Below, piece after piece: positions 1 through 8,499 of a DNA stretch of 64,000 nt. Position 1 is the first letter of the stretch; every line of letters starts with the position of its first letter. Source of the stretch: an uncultured Granulosicoccaceae bacterium (GTDB taxonomy: Bacteria > Pseudomonadota > Gammaproteobacteria > Granulosicoccales > Granulosicoccaceae); contig CALLBO010000003.1 in assembly GCA_937998875.1 (NCBI GenBank), forward strand, positions 1 through 64,000, in the 5' to 3' direction. The notes beneath the pieces are model-generated. The model had not been told where the DNA came from. It was given only the letters and a program-made list of their open reading frames with translations, and ran no database searches. Both the position numbers and the translations under genes were made by a program.

Positions 1-248
1 ATCTACATGTTATTTATAAAAACGTGTAAAGTAATGGCCAATTCTTACTGTACTGGATCGTCAGCTACATCGGAGAGAATGAACCGTGGAAGAACTCGGA
101 GGACGGAAATCGGAAGACAAAGTTACCGTCGGCTTTGTGCCCTAAGCCGACGAATCGCATGGCGGATCTAAACTATAACTCGTTAACCACGACACACAAA
201 ACCGGACGTTCGATGAGGGTAAGAGCTTTCATCTTAGAGCGAGCTAAC
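1..248. other. Intergenic stretch at window start
   Basis: No convincing gene is visible upstream of the convergently ending DUF1963-like gene. The stretch contains an inverted repeat at about 128-151 (GTCGGCTT, 8-base loop, AAGCCGAC). Its wording resembles other 'gcggac/gccgac' intergenic repeats in this window. It could be a degraded copy of a dispersed repeat, and the hairpin could help end transcription, but no T-run follows it. Confidence 0.4.
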
Positions 249-1940
249 TCAGTTTGATATATGAAATTTAATGTTACTAAATTCGAGATTGCTTAGATCC
301 GTTTTCGTTATGGTGAGCACTAAATGGTACATGTCTCCCCAAATCCAATAGAGCAATTTACTTGTAGGCAGTTCTAGCAATACCACTTCTTTCTGAATAT
401 CAAAATCATGGATGAAACCATAAGGAGTATCCAACATTCTAGCTGCCTCCTGTTCAGCAATCGATCTCCATTTTTTTTCGTAATACTGGCGGATTTCCGG
501 TGGTAAGATAGCAGGATCTTTATTGTATGTTTCTATTGCCGCATCGTTCCGGTAGCCTTCGAAATCCCATATCCAACTGTTTAACCGAGCCGTTTCGTTC
601 TCATACCGCCCAAACAGCGTGGCAGGATAGGCTTTAACTGAGGTTGCAAGCATGTCACTCTCTCGTTCATCGTCTCCAGCAGGGACAAGATGACTTATTG
701 AGATGCTTGCTAGATCCTCTATTAGCGGCGATAGTATTTCTGGTGAAAACGGAGTAGTTTCACTAAGCTTTTGCGCCCGCAGGAGCAACTGGGATATCTC
801 ATCTACGCTCTTTGAATGTTCTTGCTTGAGAGTTTCAAAAGCGTGACCAATATTGGATAGGTTCGTTAATCTTCGTAAGAGTTGATCTTTATTCTCGACC
901 TCCTCTTCACTATCTAGTGTTTCCTTTATACCCTCTATTTCTCGCTCTCTTGGTTCTTTATGTGACGACATTCGATCAGAAGCCCCATTAAGATGGTTGA
1001 TCGCTGTCTGAAACAAACCTGTTGTAGTTTCCCAATCAAATGGTTGAAAACTCCTTTGTGTCAGGTCAATTCCAATGTCATACAACGAGACCTTTGGCTT
1101 TTTCGAATCAGCCTCCGATTTTTCCGAAGTAACGATGTCAATCACCCAGTGCGGTTGAAACTCAGTTCTGGTAGGTGTATCCGTTGGGTAATGAAAACCA
1201 CCTGGCTTAAACCATTCTGGACTTGCAGCGTTAGGTTTTTCTCTTGTGGAACCTTGTGATGTGGCGTAAATCACCTTTGTTTCTGGCGGCCAATTTCGAG
1301 CAACAAAAAAAGACAAATAGCCCTCCCGAGGTCCTAGCCCGGACCAAAGATTCTCAGGGAGTTGGGCGCAGTCAATTTGTGCAATAAAGACGGCCGCTTC
1401 GTCGCCAATTAAAGGCCAATCACAATAATCGGGTAGCACCGGACTGCCACCAAACCAGCTATGAATGGGCTCGTTCGATACACTGCTTGTGCGTGGAACC
1501 AGTCTAACGCCCGGATGCGAATTATCTCGTGCGTCTGCTAATTTGTCCTCATTCTCTAGCTGTGCGTTTACTCCAGCCAAAATTGATTTCAACATCTGTT
1601 TATCTGAACTAGATAAATCACTGATGGACTCGCCCTCTAGCAAACGCTTTTTAAGTGATAGATGCGAGTCACGTAGTCGCAACTTAGTGTGCCTAAAATA
1701 AACGTGAATTCCAGCCACGACTGCAAGAACACAAAGCACTTTGATCGAAAGACTAACTCCAAGGTGCGATACCAGAGTCAACTTTAGAAACGCTTCCATG
1801 CCTCTAAGCCCAATAGGCTGCGTCCGCATTAGCCCGCGGAAATAATCTGCGTGAATAAAATAGGCAAGAAACAGAATAACTGAGAACGTAAAGAGAGCTA
1901 AGAGTAGTGGGTGTATTCTTCGTTTGAACAGTGATGACAT
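249..1940 (-). CDS. Membrane-anchored DUF1963 (YwqG-like) protein
   Basis: Two hydrophobic segments lie near the N terminus (roughly residues 10-30 and 60-83 from the chosen start). They are followed by a soluble part containing the DUF1963/YwqG-type stretch (WFGGSPVLPDYCDWPLIGD, then FIAQIDCAQLP and GYLSFFVA). A charged, probably coiled-coil segment rich in E and K separates this from the C-terminal half of the domain (TPYGFIHDFDIQ, LLYWIWGDMYHLVL). The track ORF starts at 1976, but the ATG at 1940 is preceded by GGAG at good spacing, so I chose it. DUF1963 proteins have no settled biochemical role. The gene stands alone and reads toward the window edge. Membrane anchoring is inferred from hydrophobicity only. 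Confidence 0.7.
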   Translation of the reverse strand: MSSLFKRRIHPLLLALFTFSVILFLAYFIHADYFRGLMRTQPIGLRGMEAFLKLTLVSHLGVSLSIKVLCVLAVVAGIHVYFRHTKLRLRDSHLSLKKRLLEGESISDLSSSDKQMLKSILAGVNAQLENEDKLADARDNSHPGVRLVPRTSSVSNEPIHSWFGGSPVLPDYCDWPLIGDEAAVFIAQIDCAQLPENLWSGLGPREGYLSFFVARNWPPETKVIYATSQGSTREKPNAASPEWFKPGGFHYPTDTPTRTEFQPHWVIDIVTSEKSEADSKKPKVSLYDIGIDLTQRSFQPFDWETTTGLFQTAINHLNGASDRMSSHKEPREREIEGIKETLDSEEEVENKDQLLRRLTNLSNIGHAFETLKQEHSKSVDEISQLLLRAQKLSETTPFSPEILSPLIEDLASISISHLVPAGDDERESDMLATSVKAYPATLFGRYENETARLNSWIWDFEGYRNDAAIETYNKDPAILPPEIRQYYEKKWRSIAEQEAARMLDTPYGFIHDFDIQKEVVLLELPTSKLLYWIWGDMYHLVLTITKTDLSNLEFSNIKFHISN

Positions 1941-2044
1941 TAGTACTCCACGCATATATTTCACTTTCTTAAACACACTTTGATCCTAACAGTGAGCTAT
2001 AATGTTTCCTGATTAAATGCATCTATCTTGAAACATATCAGCCG

Positions 2045-2128
2045 TAATTTTGCAGACAAACGTATAAAACGAATAGGTTAGCCTTTCGTCCGCTTTAGAG
2101 TAAGAAATCACCGAATTTCCACCAAAAC
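2045..2128 (-). repeat. Dispersed intergenic repeat, copy A (inverted relative to 6420-6503)
   Basis: Read on the minus strand, this segment aligns almost without gaps to 6420-6503. The shared core includes TACTCTAAAGCGGACGAA and ACCTATTCG, with most other positions also matching. The two copies lie in opposite orientation on either side of the IS pair and the small secreted gene. It looks like one member of a dispersed, non-coding repeat family. Confidence 0.65.
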
Positions 2129-2155
2129 TGCCTAGAGCGAACGCCCGCAACCGGT

Positions 2156-3829
2156 CCAGACTGTGTGAAAATTCAAAATAACTGCAGTTTTATCGCTCTC
2201 AAAGCTTTGTACTGGCAGGTGAGGCTCTGAATATTTGATGGCACCCCATATGGCGATAATAGATATGAACATTTTTATGCTTTATATCGAAGCATACGTA
2301 ACGTATGAGAGCAATACTTCTTAAGAGAATATCAGCCTCTATGCTGTAATCGCATTTATTAATGCAGACGATCCAAGTATATTAATCACGCGCTTCATAT
2401 TGTACGCCAGAACGTGCAAACTCATCTCCGTTGATACATTTTCCAATCGCCTCGTTTGAAAATGCGTATTCCCCATCCATGATTTAATCGTTCCAAACGG
2501 ATGCTCAGCTGTCTCTCGTCGAGTTTTCATTCTGTTTGGTTCTAACTCAAGCCGCTCCAGCATATCATCGACAAGCTCCTCTGACTGCGAACGACTAATG
2601 CGACGATATTCGCCTGTGGTACAAGCAGATTTTGCGGGACAATCTGCGCAAGCCGTAGTCCAGTACTTATCTATCTCAACTCCTCTTTCAGTGGTTCGCA
2701 TGTGCCATTCCAAACGTTCTCCAGCCGGACATTCGTACTCATCATCTTCCTCGATGTACTTAAAGTCACGCTTTCCGTAACGGCCCTGAGCGAGGCTATT
2801 TGATGTTTGCGGGGCAGGCATCGTTGGGAATATACCATCTTCGTTGCAGGCCTCGATCTGCAAGATATTAAAGTAACCACGATCAGCAAGAACATCTAGA
2901 GAGTCCGCATCTAGTGCCAGCTTCGCCTGAGAGCTAATGCTGTGAAGCTGTGATCTATCGGATCCACTGTTTGTTACCTCGTGTGCCACAATAAGATGAT
3001 TCTCTATGTCTACAGCAGTTTGTACGTTGTACCCGACGATTCCTGTGCCTCTTGTTTTCATTGAGCGCGCATCTGGATCGGTTAGAGAGATCTGATTATC
3101 CGGTTGCTCAAGCATTTGTATTTCAATCTTCTTTAGACGCTCAATTTCCTTTTTTAGCTTATCGATTTTGTCGTTCATGCTTTTTACTTTTGCCTCAGCC
3201 GCCTTGCTGTCCTGAAGATCAGCACTGGCGATACGAGCTAAGTAACGGGCTATGCTTTGATCGATTTCATCCAATCGACGCTGCATTTTGGCAGCGGTGA
3301 AATTATTATCGCGATTATTCACAGCTTTGAATTTACTACCATCGACTGAAACCACGTGACAGGTAAGCAGGTCTAACTTTCTGCAAAGCTGTACAAACTG
3401 TTTACAGACCAACTGGATGGCTTCACCATTATCTTTACGGAAGTCAGCAATTGTTTTGAAATCGGGCGCCAATCGAGCGGTTAGCCACATTAGTTCAACG
3501 TTTCTCAGTGCTTCGCGCTCCAGGCATCTGGAGGACTGTACTTTGTTTAAGTACCCGTAAATATACAGCTTGAGCATTGTTCTTGGATTGTAGCTGGGTC
3601 GACCAGCGCTGCTAGTATCGAGTTTGAATCCAAGGCCGCTGACGTCGAGTTTGTCCACGAATACATCGACAACTCTGACTGGATTGTCTTCGCCAACAAA
3701 GTCGTCAAGCTTTTCTGGAAATAATGTTGCTTGATGGCGGCTTTCGCCTTTAATAAAACCACTCACACGGTGGCTCCAAAGTGCAAAAATGAAGTATAAC
3801 TGCTAAATAATATTCACACAGTCTGGGCC
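2156..3829 (-). mobile_element. IS1182-family insertion sequence, copy 1 (reverse)
   Basis: The element carries one transposase gene and is bounded by inverted ends of the form CCAGACTGTGTGAA. The outer end is near 2156 and the inner end merges into the GGGCCC junction at 3825-3830. The outer end continues into a second shared block (CTGCAGTTTTAT) also present at the far end of copy 2, which confirms the element limit. The inner end abuts copy 2 with no spacer. No target duplication can be read because one flank is the other IS. Confidence 0.85.
2339..3766 (-). CDS. IS1182-family transposase (copy 1)
   Basis: This DDE transposase moves its own element by cut-and-paste or a related route. The N-terminal DUF772-like domain carries GRPSYNPRTMLKLYIYGYLN, followed by a first catalytic Asp region (SVDGSKFKAVNN), a charged coiled-coil insertion, a second Asp region (VLADRGYFN) and the Glu region near the C terminus (EHPFGTIKSWMG). 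A Cys cluster (YECPAGE, CADCPAKSACTTGE) before the last motif is typical of the family. Length, 475 residues, is normal and the frame is intact, so it may be active. It is very similar along its length to the transposase at 3890-5317, which lies in the opposite orientation. Confidence 0.95.
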   Translation of the reverse strand: MSGFIKGESRHQATLFPEKLDDFVGEDNPVRVVDVFVDKLDVSGLGFKLDTSSAGRPSYNPRTMLKLYIYGYLNKVQSSRCLEREALRNVELMWLTARLAPDFKTIADFRKDNGEAIQLVCKQFVQLCRKLDLLTCHVVSVDGSKFKAVNNRDNNFTAAKMQRRLDEIDQSIARYLARIASADLQDSKAAEAKVKSMNDKIDKLKKEIERLKKIEIQMLEQPDNQISLTDPDARSMKTRGTGIVGYNVQTAVDIENHLIVAHEVTNSGSDRSQLHSISSQAKLALDADSLDVLADRGYFNILQIEACNEDGIFPTMPAPQTSNSLAQGRYGKRDFKYIEEDDEYECPAGERLEWHMRTTERGVEIDKYWTTACADCPAKSACTTGEYRRISRSQSEELVDDMLERLELEPNRMKTRRETAEHPFGTIKSWMGNTHFQTRRLENVSTEMSLHVLAYNMKRVINILGSSALINAITA

Positions 3830-3865
3830 CAGACTGTGTGAATATTATTTAGCAGTTATACTTCA
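3790..3865. repeat. Perfect 76-bp palindrome at the junction of two IS elements
   Basis: Two 38-base arms meet at GGG|CCC with no spacer and no mismatch. Each arm is the terminal sequence of one IS1182-family element (CCCAGACTGTGTGAATATTA continuing outward), and the two transposase genes diverge from it. Long spacerless palindromes extrude as cruciforms and are usually unstable in bacteria, so its presence intact suggests a recent event. Each transposase promoter probably lies in or next to an arm, since little other sequence is available. Confidence 0.9.
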
Positions 3866-5503
3866 ATATTGTCCTTCAGAGCCATTTATATGAGTGGTTT
3901 TATTCAAGGCGACTGCCGCCATCAGGCTACATTGTTCCCTGAGAAGCTTGACGATTTTGTAAGTGAAGACAATCCCGTCAGAGTTGTTGATTTTTTCGTA
4001 GATAAGCTAGACGTCAGTGGCCTTGGGTTTAATCTCGATTGTAATGGAGCCGGTCGACCAGGCTACCATCCCAGGACGATGCTTAAGCTGTACATTTACG
4101 GGTACTTAAACAATATCCAGTCCTCCAGAAGTCTGGAGCGTGAAGCATTGAGAAACGTTGAACTGATGTGGCTCACTGCTCGACTAGCCCCTGATTTCAA
4201 AACAATTGCTGACTTCCGAAAAGACAACGGCGAAGCTATCCAGTTAGTGTGCAAGCAGTTTGTAGAGCTCTGCCGACAGATAGGCCTACTCAACAGTCAG
4301 ACAGTTGCGGTCGATGGGAGTAAATTTAAAGCGGTGAACAACCGCGATGAGAATTTCACCGCAGCCAAAATGCGTCGTAGACTGGACGAACTCGACCAGA
4401 GCATTGCCCGTTACTTAGCTCGAATCGCCAGTGCTGATCTTCAGGATAGCAAGGCAGCGAAGGCGAAAGCAAAGAACATGAACGATAAGATCGAGAAATT
4501 AAAAAAGGAGATTGATCGTCTAAAAAAGATAGAAGTACGAATGCTTGAGGAACCAGACAAGCAGATATCTCTAACCGATCCAGATGCACGCTCCATGAAA
4601 ACAAGGGGAACTGGAATTGTCGGATACAACGTGCAAACTGCTGTAGACATAGAGAATCATCTTATCGTCTCGCATGAAGTAACCAATAACGGATCCGATC
4701 GATCACAACTTTACAACATTAGCTATCAAGCCAAACAGGCACTCAATGCTGATTCTCTTGATGTTCTTGCTGATCGTGGTTACTTCAATATATTGGAGAT
4801 TGAGGCCTGTAATGCTGATGGTATCTTCCCGACGATGCCGGTACCGCAGACATCCAATAGTCTCGCCCAGGGGCGGTATGGCAAACGCGACTTTATGTAC
4901 ATTGAAGAAGATGACGAATACGAGTGTCCAGCAGGTGAACGATTGGAGTGGCACATGCGGACCACTGAAGGTGGGCTAGAGGTAGATAAGTACTGGACCA
5001 CTGCTTGCGCGAGTTGCCCCGCGAAGTCTTGCTGTACAACCGGCGAATTCCGTCGGGTCAGTCGCTGGCAGTCTGAAGAGTTAGTGGATGATATGCTGGA
5101 TCGGCTTGAGCTGGAGCCAGATATCATGAAGACACGACGAGAGACGGTCGAACATCCATTCGGTACGATCAAATCATGGATGGGATATACGCATTTTCAG
5201 ATGAAACGATTAGAAAACGTAGCCACAGAGATGAGCTTGCACGTTCTAGCGTACAATATGAAACGCGTGATCAATATTATCGGTGTCTCAGCTTTAATGA
5301 GTGCGATAACAGCCTAGAGGCTGATTTCGTTTTGAAAAAATGGTGCTCTTTATTGCCCCGATACTTCGATATAGAGCGTTCAAATTCGCATAAATATTTT
5401 AGAGATAGGGAATGCAGCCAGAGATTCATGGCTTCAGCCGCCAATACATCGCTTCGACAGCTATAAAACTGCAGGTTTTTTGTATATTCACACAGTCTGG
5501 GCC
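3826..5503 (+). mobile_element. IS1182-family insertion sequence, copy 2 (forward)
   Basis: The left end is GGCCCAGACTGTGTGAATA at the shared junction. The right end is its complement, TATTCACACAGTCTGGGCC, ending at 5503. About 190 bases lie between the transposase stop and the right end. The element is nearly the same length as copy 1. Inside the right end, the sequence read inward (CTGCAGTTTTATAG) matches the corresponding region of copy 1, confirming a common source. Confidence 0.88.
3890..5317 (+). CDS. IS1182-family transposase (copy 2)
   Basis: The track ORF begins at 3869, but the ATG at 3890 gives the N terminus MSGFIQGDCRHQATLFPEKL shared with copies 1 and 3, so I use it. Catalytic landmarks are VDGSKFKAVNN, VLADRGYFN and EHPFGTIKSWMG. 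The Cys-rich segment (YECPAGE, CASCPAKSCCTTGE) and the K/E-rich coiled coil between the first two motifs are present. Substitutions relative to copy 1 are scattered rather than clustered, so the two are close relatives and not a fresh exact duplication. The reading frame is complete. Confidence 0.95.
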   Translation: MSGFIQGDCRHQATLFPEKLDDFVSEDNPVRVVDFFVDKLDVSGLGFNLDCNGAGRPGYHPRTMLKLYIYGYLNNIQSSRSLEREALRNVELMWLTARLAPDFKTIADFRKDNGEAIQLVCKQFVELCRQIGLLNSQTVAVDGSKFKAVNNRDENFTAAKMRRRLDELDQSIARYLARIASADLQDSKAAKAKAKNMNDKIEKLKKEIDRLKKIEVRMLEEPDKQISLTDPDARSMKTRGTGIVGYNVQTAVDIENHLIVSHEVTNNGSDRSQLYNISYQAKQALNADSLDVLADRGYFNILEIEACNADGIFPTMPVPQTSNSLAQGRYGKRDFMYIEEDDEYECPAGERLEWHMRTTEGGLEVDKYWTTACASCPAKSCCTTGEFRRVSRWQSEELVDDMLDRLELEPDIMKTRRETVEHPFGTIKSWMGYTHFQMKRLENVATEMSLHVLAYNMKRVINIIGVSALMSAITA

Positions 5504-5599
5504 AAAAGCTGACGATGGTGAATAACGATAATATGAATTATATTGTTACAGAGCAGATCGATGTATCCCAATTCAAGCACGGAAGAGAGGTTAGCCCAT

Positions 5600-6247
5600 A
5601 TGCTTAATTTTTACAGAATTTGTACGGTCGCCTTAGCGTGGCTTTTTGCATTTCCAAGTCTGACAGTGGCGTCAGATTCTTATGATTTAACGTTTAGTGC
5701 CGTAGTGGATAGACTGATTGTTCCTGGCAAACACACCCTTTCAGGAGGGTTGGAGGAAGGTGATGTTTTAACAGGCTCTTTGTCGATGGTAGAGACGGAG
5801 CGATTTAAAGGCACCTCAGTAACTGAAAATGGTGGTCTGCAATATTGGCAAAATACCGTTAAAAGCATGAAGTTTGGAGAGCCATTGAACGTTAGTTTCG
5901 AAGGAATCTATATGGGATTAAACCCTTCCTTAGAGCAACTCACAATTAGTTTTGATGCTGAAAAATGTAACACGCAGCCAGTATTGAAATGTTCAGTGCA
6001 AGGCGATGAACTCCTAGCCGAAGTAAGCGATTCATCAACTAAGTCTTATAGTCCAATTGATTATCTATTAATCCATCCGGGGCTAAAAGATTCAAGTATT
6101 GAATTCAGTGAGGCGATTGACCTACTTGTAGACGGTGTTCCCAATGGTGATTCAAAAGTTATATTGAAAATGGGCGCGTCTGGAAACGACAGTGATTTGA
6201 TTAGGATCATCCTAAAATTAACTGATATGGATCTCGTAGGTCAGTAG
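5600..6247 (+). CDS. Small secreted protein of unknown function
   Basis: The track ORF starts at 5543, but the ATG at 5600 is preceded by GAGAGG and directly gives a signal peptide (MLNFYRICTVALAWLFAFPS, cleavage likely after TVAS). The mature part, about 190 residues, is rich in S, D and hydrophobic alternation (YDLTFSAVVDRL, LEQLTISFDAEK, IRIILKLTDMDL), suggesting a beta-rich fold. Two Cys in the middle (KCNTQPVLKCSV) could form a disulfide. I do not recognise a family. It sits between an IS1182 copy and a stretch of decayed sequence, with no obvious operon partner. Codon use looks similar to its surroundings. Confidence 0.6.
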   Translation: MLNFYRICTVALAWLFAFPSLTVASDSYDLTFSAVVDRLIVPGKHTLSGGLEEGDVLTGSLSMVETERFKGTSVTENGGLQYWQNTVKSMKFGEPLNVSFEGIYMGLNPSLEQLTISFDAEKCNTQPVLKCSVQGDELLAEVSDSSTKSYSPIDYLLIHPGLKDSSIEFSEAIDLLVDGVPNGDSKVILKMGASGNDSDLIRIILKLTDMDLVGQ

Positions 6248-6419
6248 TGTGAACCCGAGAATCATTACTTGTAACAGGATGTAGTCGCGCATAGCGGAAT
6301 GTCGGCTATGGGCACAGTTTCCCCGTTCGCTGGTTTGACCTGGTAAGGTGCTACCGGTAGCCTCAAATCAGCTGGCAGCTACAGCTGCAGTCGGCCAACT
6401 CCGGCCAGTCGCCCAATCA

Positions 6420-6503
6420 GGTCATGGCGGAAATTCGCTGACTTTTTACTCTAAAGCGGACGAATGGTTCACCTATTCGCTTTGTACGAATGTCTGTAGC
6501 CAT
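6420..6503 (+). repeat. Dispersed intergenic repeat, copy B
   Basis: This is the plus-strand copy of the roughly 84-base repeat also seen inverted at 2045-2128. The longest identical run is TACTCTAAAGCGGACGAA, and GGCGGAAATTCGCTGA and ACCTATTCGCTTTGTACG match with few changes. There is no coding potential. The two copies flank the IS pair asymmetrically, about 30 bases away on one side and 920 on the other. Confidence 0.65.
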
Positions 6504-6592
6504 TCCCTGTTATATGCTTTGTCGATCCTGCAGTCCGCTGATCGTAAATGACTACACATGAATGCTATGAACATTGATGAATAACCAGAAAA

Positions 6593-6698
6593 TAGCAATG
6601 CCACCCCTCATCGCTATGCCAGCATGCTCCTCAGCAGTACCAATGCTTTCCAGTTCAACGATCTGAACGAATGCCCGAAGGTATTCAACTTGCCCACG
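6593..6698 (-). pseudogene. Remnant of a LysR-family regulator N terminus
   Basis: Minus-strand translation gives GQVEYLRAFVQIVELESIGT followed by AEEHAGIA. This matches the start and helix-turn-helix of LysR regulators, and closely parallels GQLEDLHLFVVVVDHKSIGK-AAEKLHIA of the intact LysR at 10213-11091. The position of the start Met is an Arg codon, and after about 30 residues the similarity disappears. Only the first half of the DNA-binding domain survives. It is inferred to be debris of a second LysR gene once oriented away from the neighbouring redox operon. Confidence 0.55.
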
Positions 6699-6957
6699 TT
6701 CTAATAATTGGAACAGTATGTTCTGTATTCCATGTCGGCTTAATAGCTATAACACTATAAAATTAACATTGTTGTGTAGTTGCCAGTCGCTTGGGCTATT
6801 AACTCCACAGTGATTCTTGTACGTGAGCAGCTCCGTTGAATCGATATGGGAAGCACTACATCAACTTTATCATTGAAGGCACATCTTGCTGAGCTTTCGA
6901 TGTACGTACCGAATAAACTACTGAAACAAATCCTCTTATTTGACCTGGAAGCAATGT

Positions 6958-8496
6958 ATGAGACCAATGATTGCAGATAATAAACCGGTTGCTGTCACCC
7001 TCACCAAGGGTGAGGAATACTTTTTCTGCGCTTGTGGGAAGTCAAAAACGCAACCTTTTTGTGATGGATCTCATGCCGGGTCTGAATTCACGCCAAAAGC
7101 ATTCACCGCGGATACAAGCGGTGAAGCGTTCCTGTGTCAGTGCAAACACACTGCAAACGCGCCATTCTGCGATGGCACACACAAGCAATTTGATGATGAT
7201 CAAGTCGGTAAAGCTGGCCCAGGGCCTCAGACTGATCCATCCGCCGCACCCATTGCCAAAGCGACAAAAGACGAGCCGACGGTAGCTGTCATTCATCAGT
7301 TAGCGCGCGATGGTTTATCGAAGGTGGGTCACCACGGCCCAATGACTTCCATGGGGGTGCCACGGCACAAACTGCCACATTGGGATGATTTGCAGGTGAT
7401 GGTCGCGCAAATGGCTACAAAACCATTAATGGATGATGCGAGAGTTTCAACGGAGCTGATTATCGGACCAGAAGCGAAAAAACCATTGTCACTAAAAATA
7501 CCACTGTTTGTATCAGACATGAGTTTTGGTGCTTTGTCAGAGGAAGCCAAAATAGCACTCGCTAAAGGTGCAGAGCTAGCAGGTACGGGTATATGTTCTG
7601 GTGAGGGCGGTATGTTACCTGAGGAACAAGCTGCTAACTCCCGTTACTTCTATGAGCTCGCAAGTGCACAGTTTGGTTATAAAGAGGAACTTCTAACTCG
7701 GGTGCAAGCGTTCCACTTCAAGGGCGGACAGGGTGCGAAAACCGGTACCGGCGGTCATCTTCCGGGTTCGAAAAACATCGGCAAAATATCTGAAGTTCGA
7801 GGCATCCCCGAGGGCACTTCAGCGGTCTCACCACCGACCTTCGCCAATATCAGCACTGTTAAAGATTTTCAGAAATTCAGTGACCGTGTGCGTGAGGTAA
7901 GCGGCGGTATACCGGTGGGTTTCAAGCTAAGCGCAAATCATATAGAACGTGATATTCAGTTTGCTTTAGACGCCAGTGCTGATTACATCATTCTCGATGG
8001 TCGTGGTGGTGGAACAGGAGCGGCGCCCGAAATTTTCAGGGACCACATCAGTGTGCCCACTATTCCGGCGTTAGCCAGAGCCAGAGCTTATCTTGACAAG
8101 CAGGGTGCAAGTGGCCGTGTAACCCTGATAATCACTGGAGGACTGCGTGTACCAATTGATTTTGTTAAAGCCTTGGCACTCGGCGCAGACGGTGTTGCGG
8201 TATCAAACAGCGCCATGCAGTCTATTGGTTGCGTCGCTGCAAGAATGTGCAATACCAACAATTGTCCGGCTGGTATAGCCACTCAGAAGGCTGACTTAAG
8301 GCAGCGCTTAAACGTAGAGAAATCTTCTCAACAATTGAGTAACTTCTTTCACGCCTCTGTTGAGTTAATGGAAGTGATGGCAAGAGCCTGTGGGCATGAT
8401 TCCTTGAGTAAATTCAATAAAAACGATTTGGCGACATGGCATCGTGACATGGCGCAGTTATCGGGTGTAACCTACTCAGGCTTTGAGGGCATATAG
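6958..8496 (+). CDS. Two-CDGSH iron-sulfur / glutamate-synthase-like FMN protein
   Basis: The N terminus holds two CDGSH-type 2Fe-2S modules (FCACGKSKTQPFCDGSH, then CQCKHTANAPFCDGTH), each with the three-Cys, one-His ligand pattern. From about residue 90 comes a glutamate-synthase central/FMN domain: SDMSFGALS, SGEGGMLPEE, GQGAKTGTGGHLPG, the FMN phosphate region LDGRGGGTGAAPE, and a 3Fe-4S-type Cys set C-x5-C-x4-C (CVAARMCNTNNC). It lacks the glutaminase domain of full GltB, so it resembles the stand-alone archaeal-type GltS core. The track start is a TTG at 6940. I prefer the ATG at 6958, which has GGAAG upstream. It heads an operon with a glutathionyl-hydroquinone reductase and a hemerythrin-like protein, so a redox role is more likely than bulk ammonia assimilation. 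That role is inferred. Confidence 0.9.
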   Translation: MRPMIADNKPVAVTLTKGEEYFFCACGKSKTQPFCDGSHAGSEFTPKAFTADTSGEAFLCQCKHTANAPFCDGTHKQFDDDQVGKAGPGPQTDPSAAPIAKATKDEPTVAVIHQLARDGLSKVGHHGPMTSMGVPRHKLPHWDDLQVMVAQMATKPLMDDARVSTELIIGPEAKKPLSLKIPLFVSDMSFGALSEEAKIALAKGAELAGTGICSGEGGMLPEEQAANSRYFYELASAQFGYKEELLTRVQAFHFKGGQGAKTGTGGHLPGSKNIGKISEVRGIPEGTSAVSPPTFANISTVKDFQKFSDRVREVSGGIPVGFKLSANHIERDIQFALDASADYIILDGRGGGTGAAPEIFRDHISVPTIPALARARAYLDKQGASGRVTLIITGGLRVPIDFVKALALGADGVAVSNSAMQSIGCVAARMCNTNNCPAGIATQKADLRQRLNVEKSSQQLSNFFHASVELMEVMARACGHDSLSKFNKNDLATWHRDMAQLSGVTYSGFEGI

Positions 8497-8499
8497 CTG

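Larger units (their letters stand above)
6248..6957. other. Non-coding stretch with repeats and gene debris
   Basis: About 700 bases lack an intact gene. The first part (6285-6345) contains a TCGGCTATGGGCAC phrase close to one at 13680-13705 on the opposite strand. Positions 6420-6503 are a dispersed repeat shared with 2045-2128. Positions 6593-6698 hold a LysR remnant on the minus strand. The last 200 bases presumably hold the promoter of the redox operon, though I cannot point to a confident -35/-10 pair. The 67- and 70-residue track ORFs here look accidental. Confidence 0.5.

Noticed and set aside
5176-5466. 96-residue ORF at the end of IS copy 2
   Set aside because: It overlaps the transposase end in another frame and runs into the IS right end, so it is a shadow.
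6348-6551. 67-residue plus-strand ORF between the secreted-protein gene and the redox operon
   Set aside because: It lies over a dispersed repeat, lacks a ribosome-binding site and has no protein-like pattern.
6958-8496. The GltS-like gene as a normal glutamate synthase large subunit
   Set aside because: It lacks the N-terminal glutaminase domain and the C-terminal beta-helix of GltB and carries two CDGSH modules, so ordinary GltB was not assigned.
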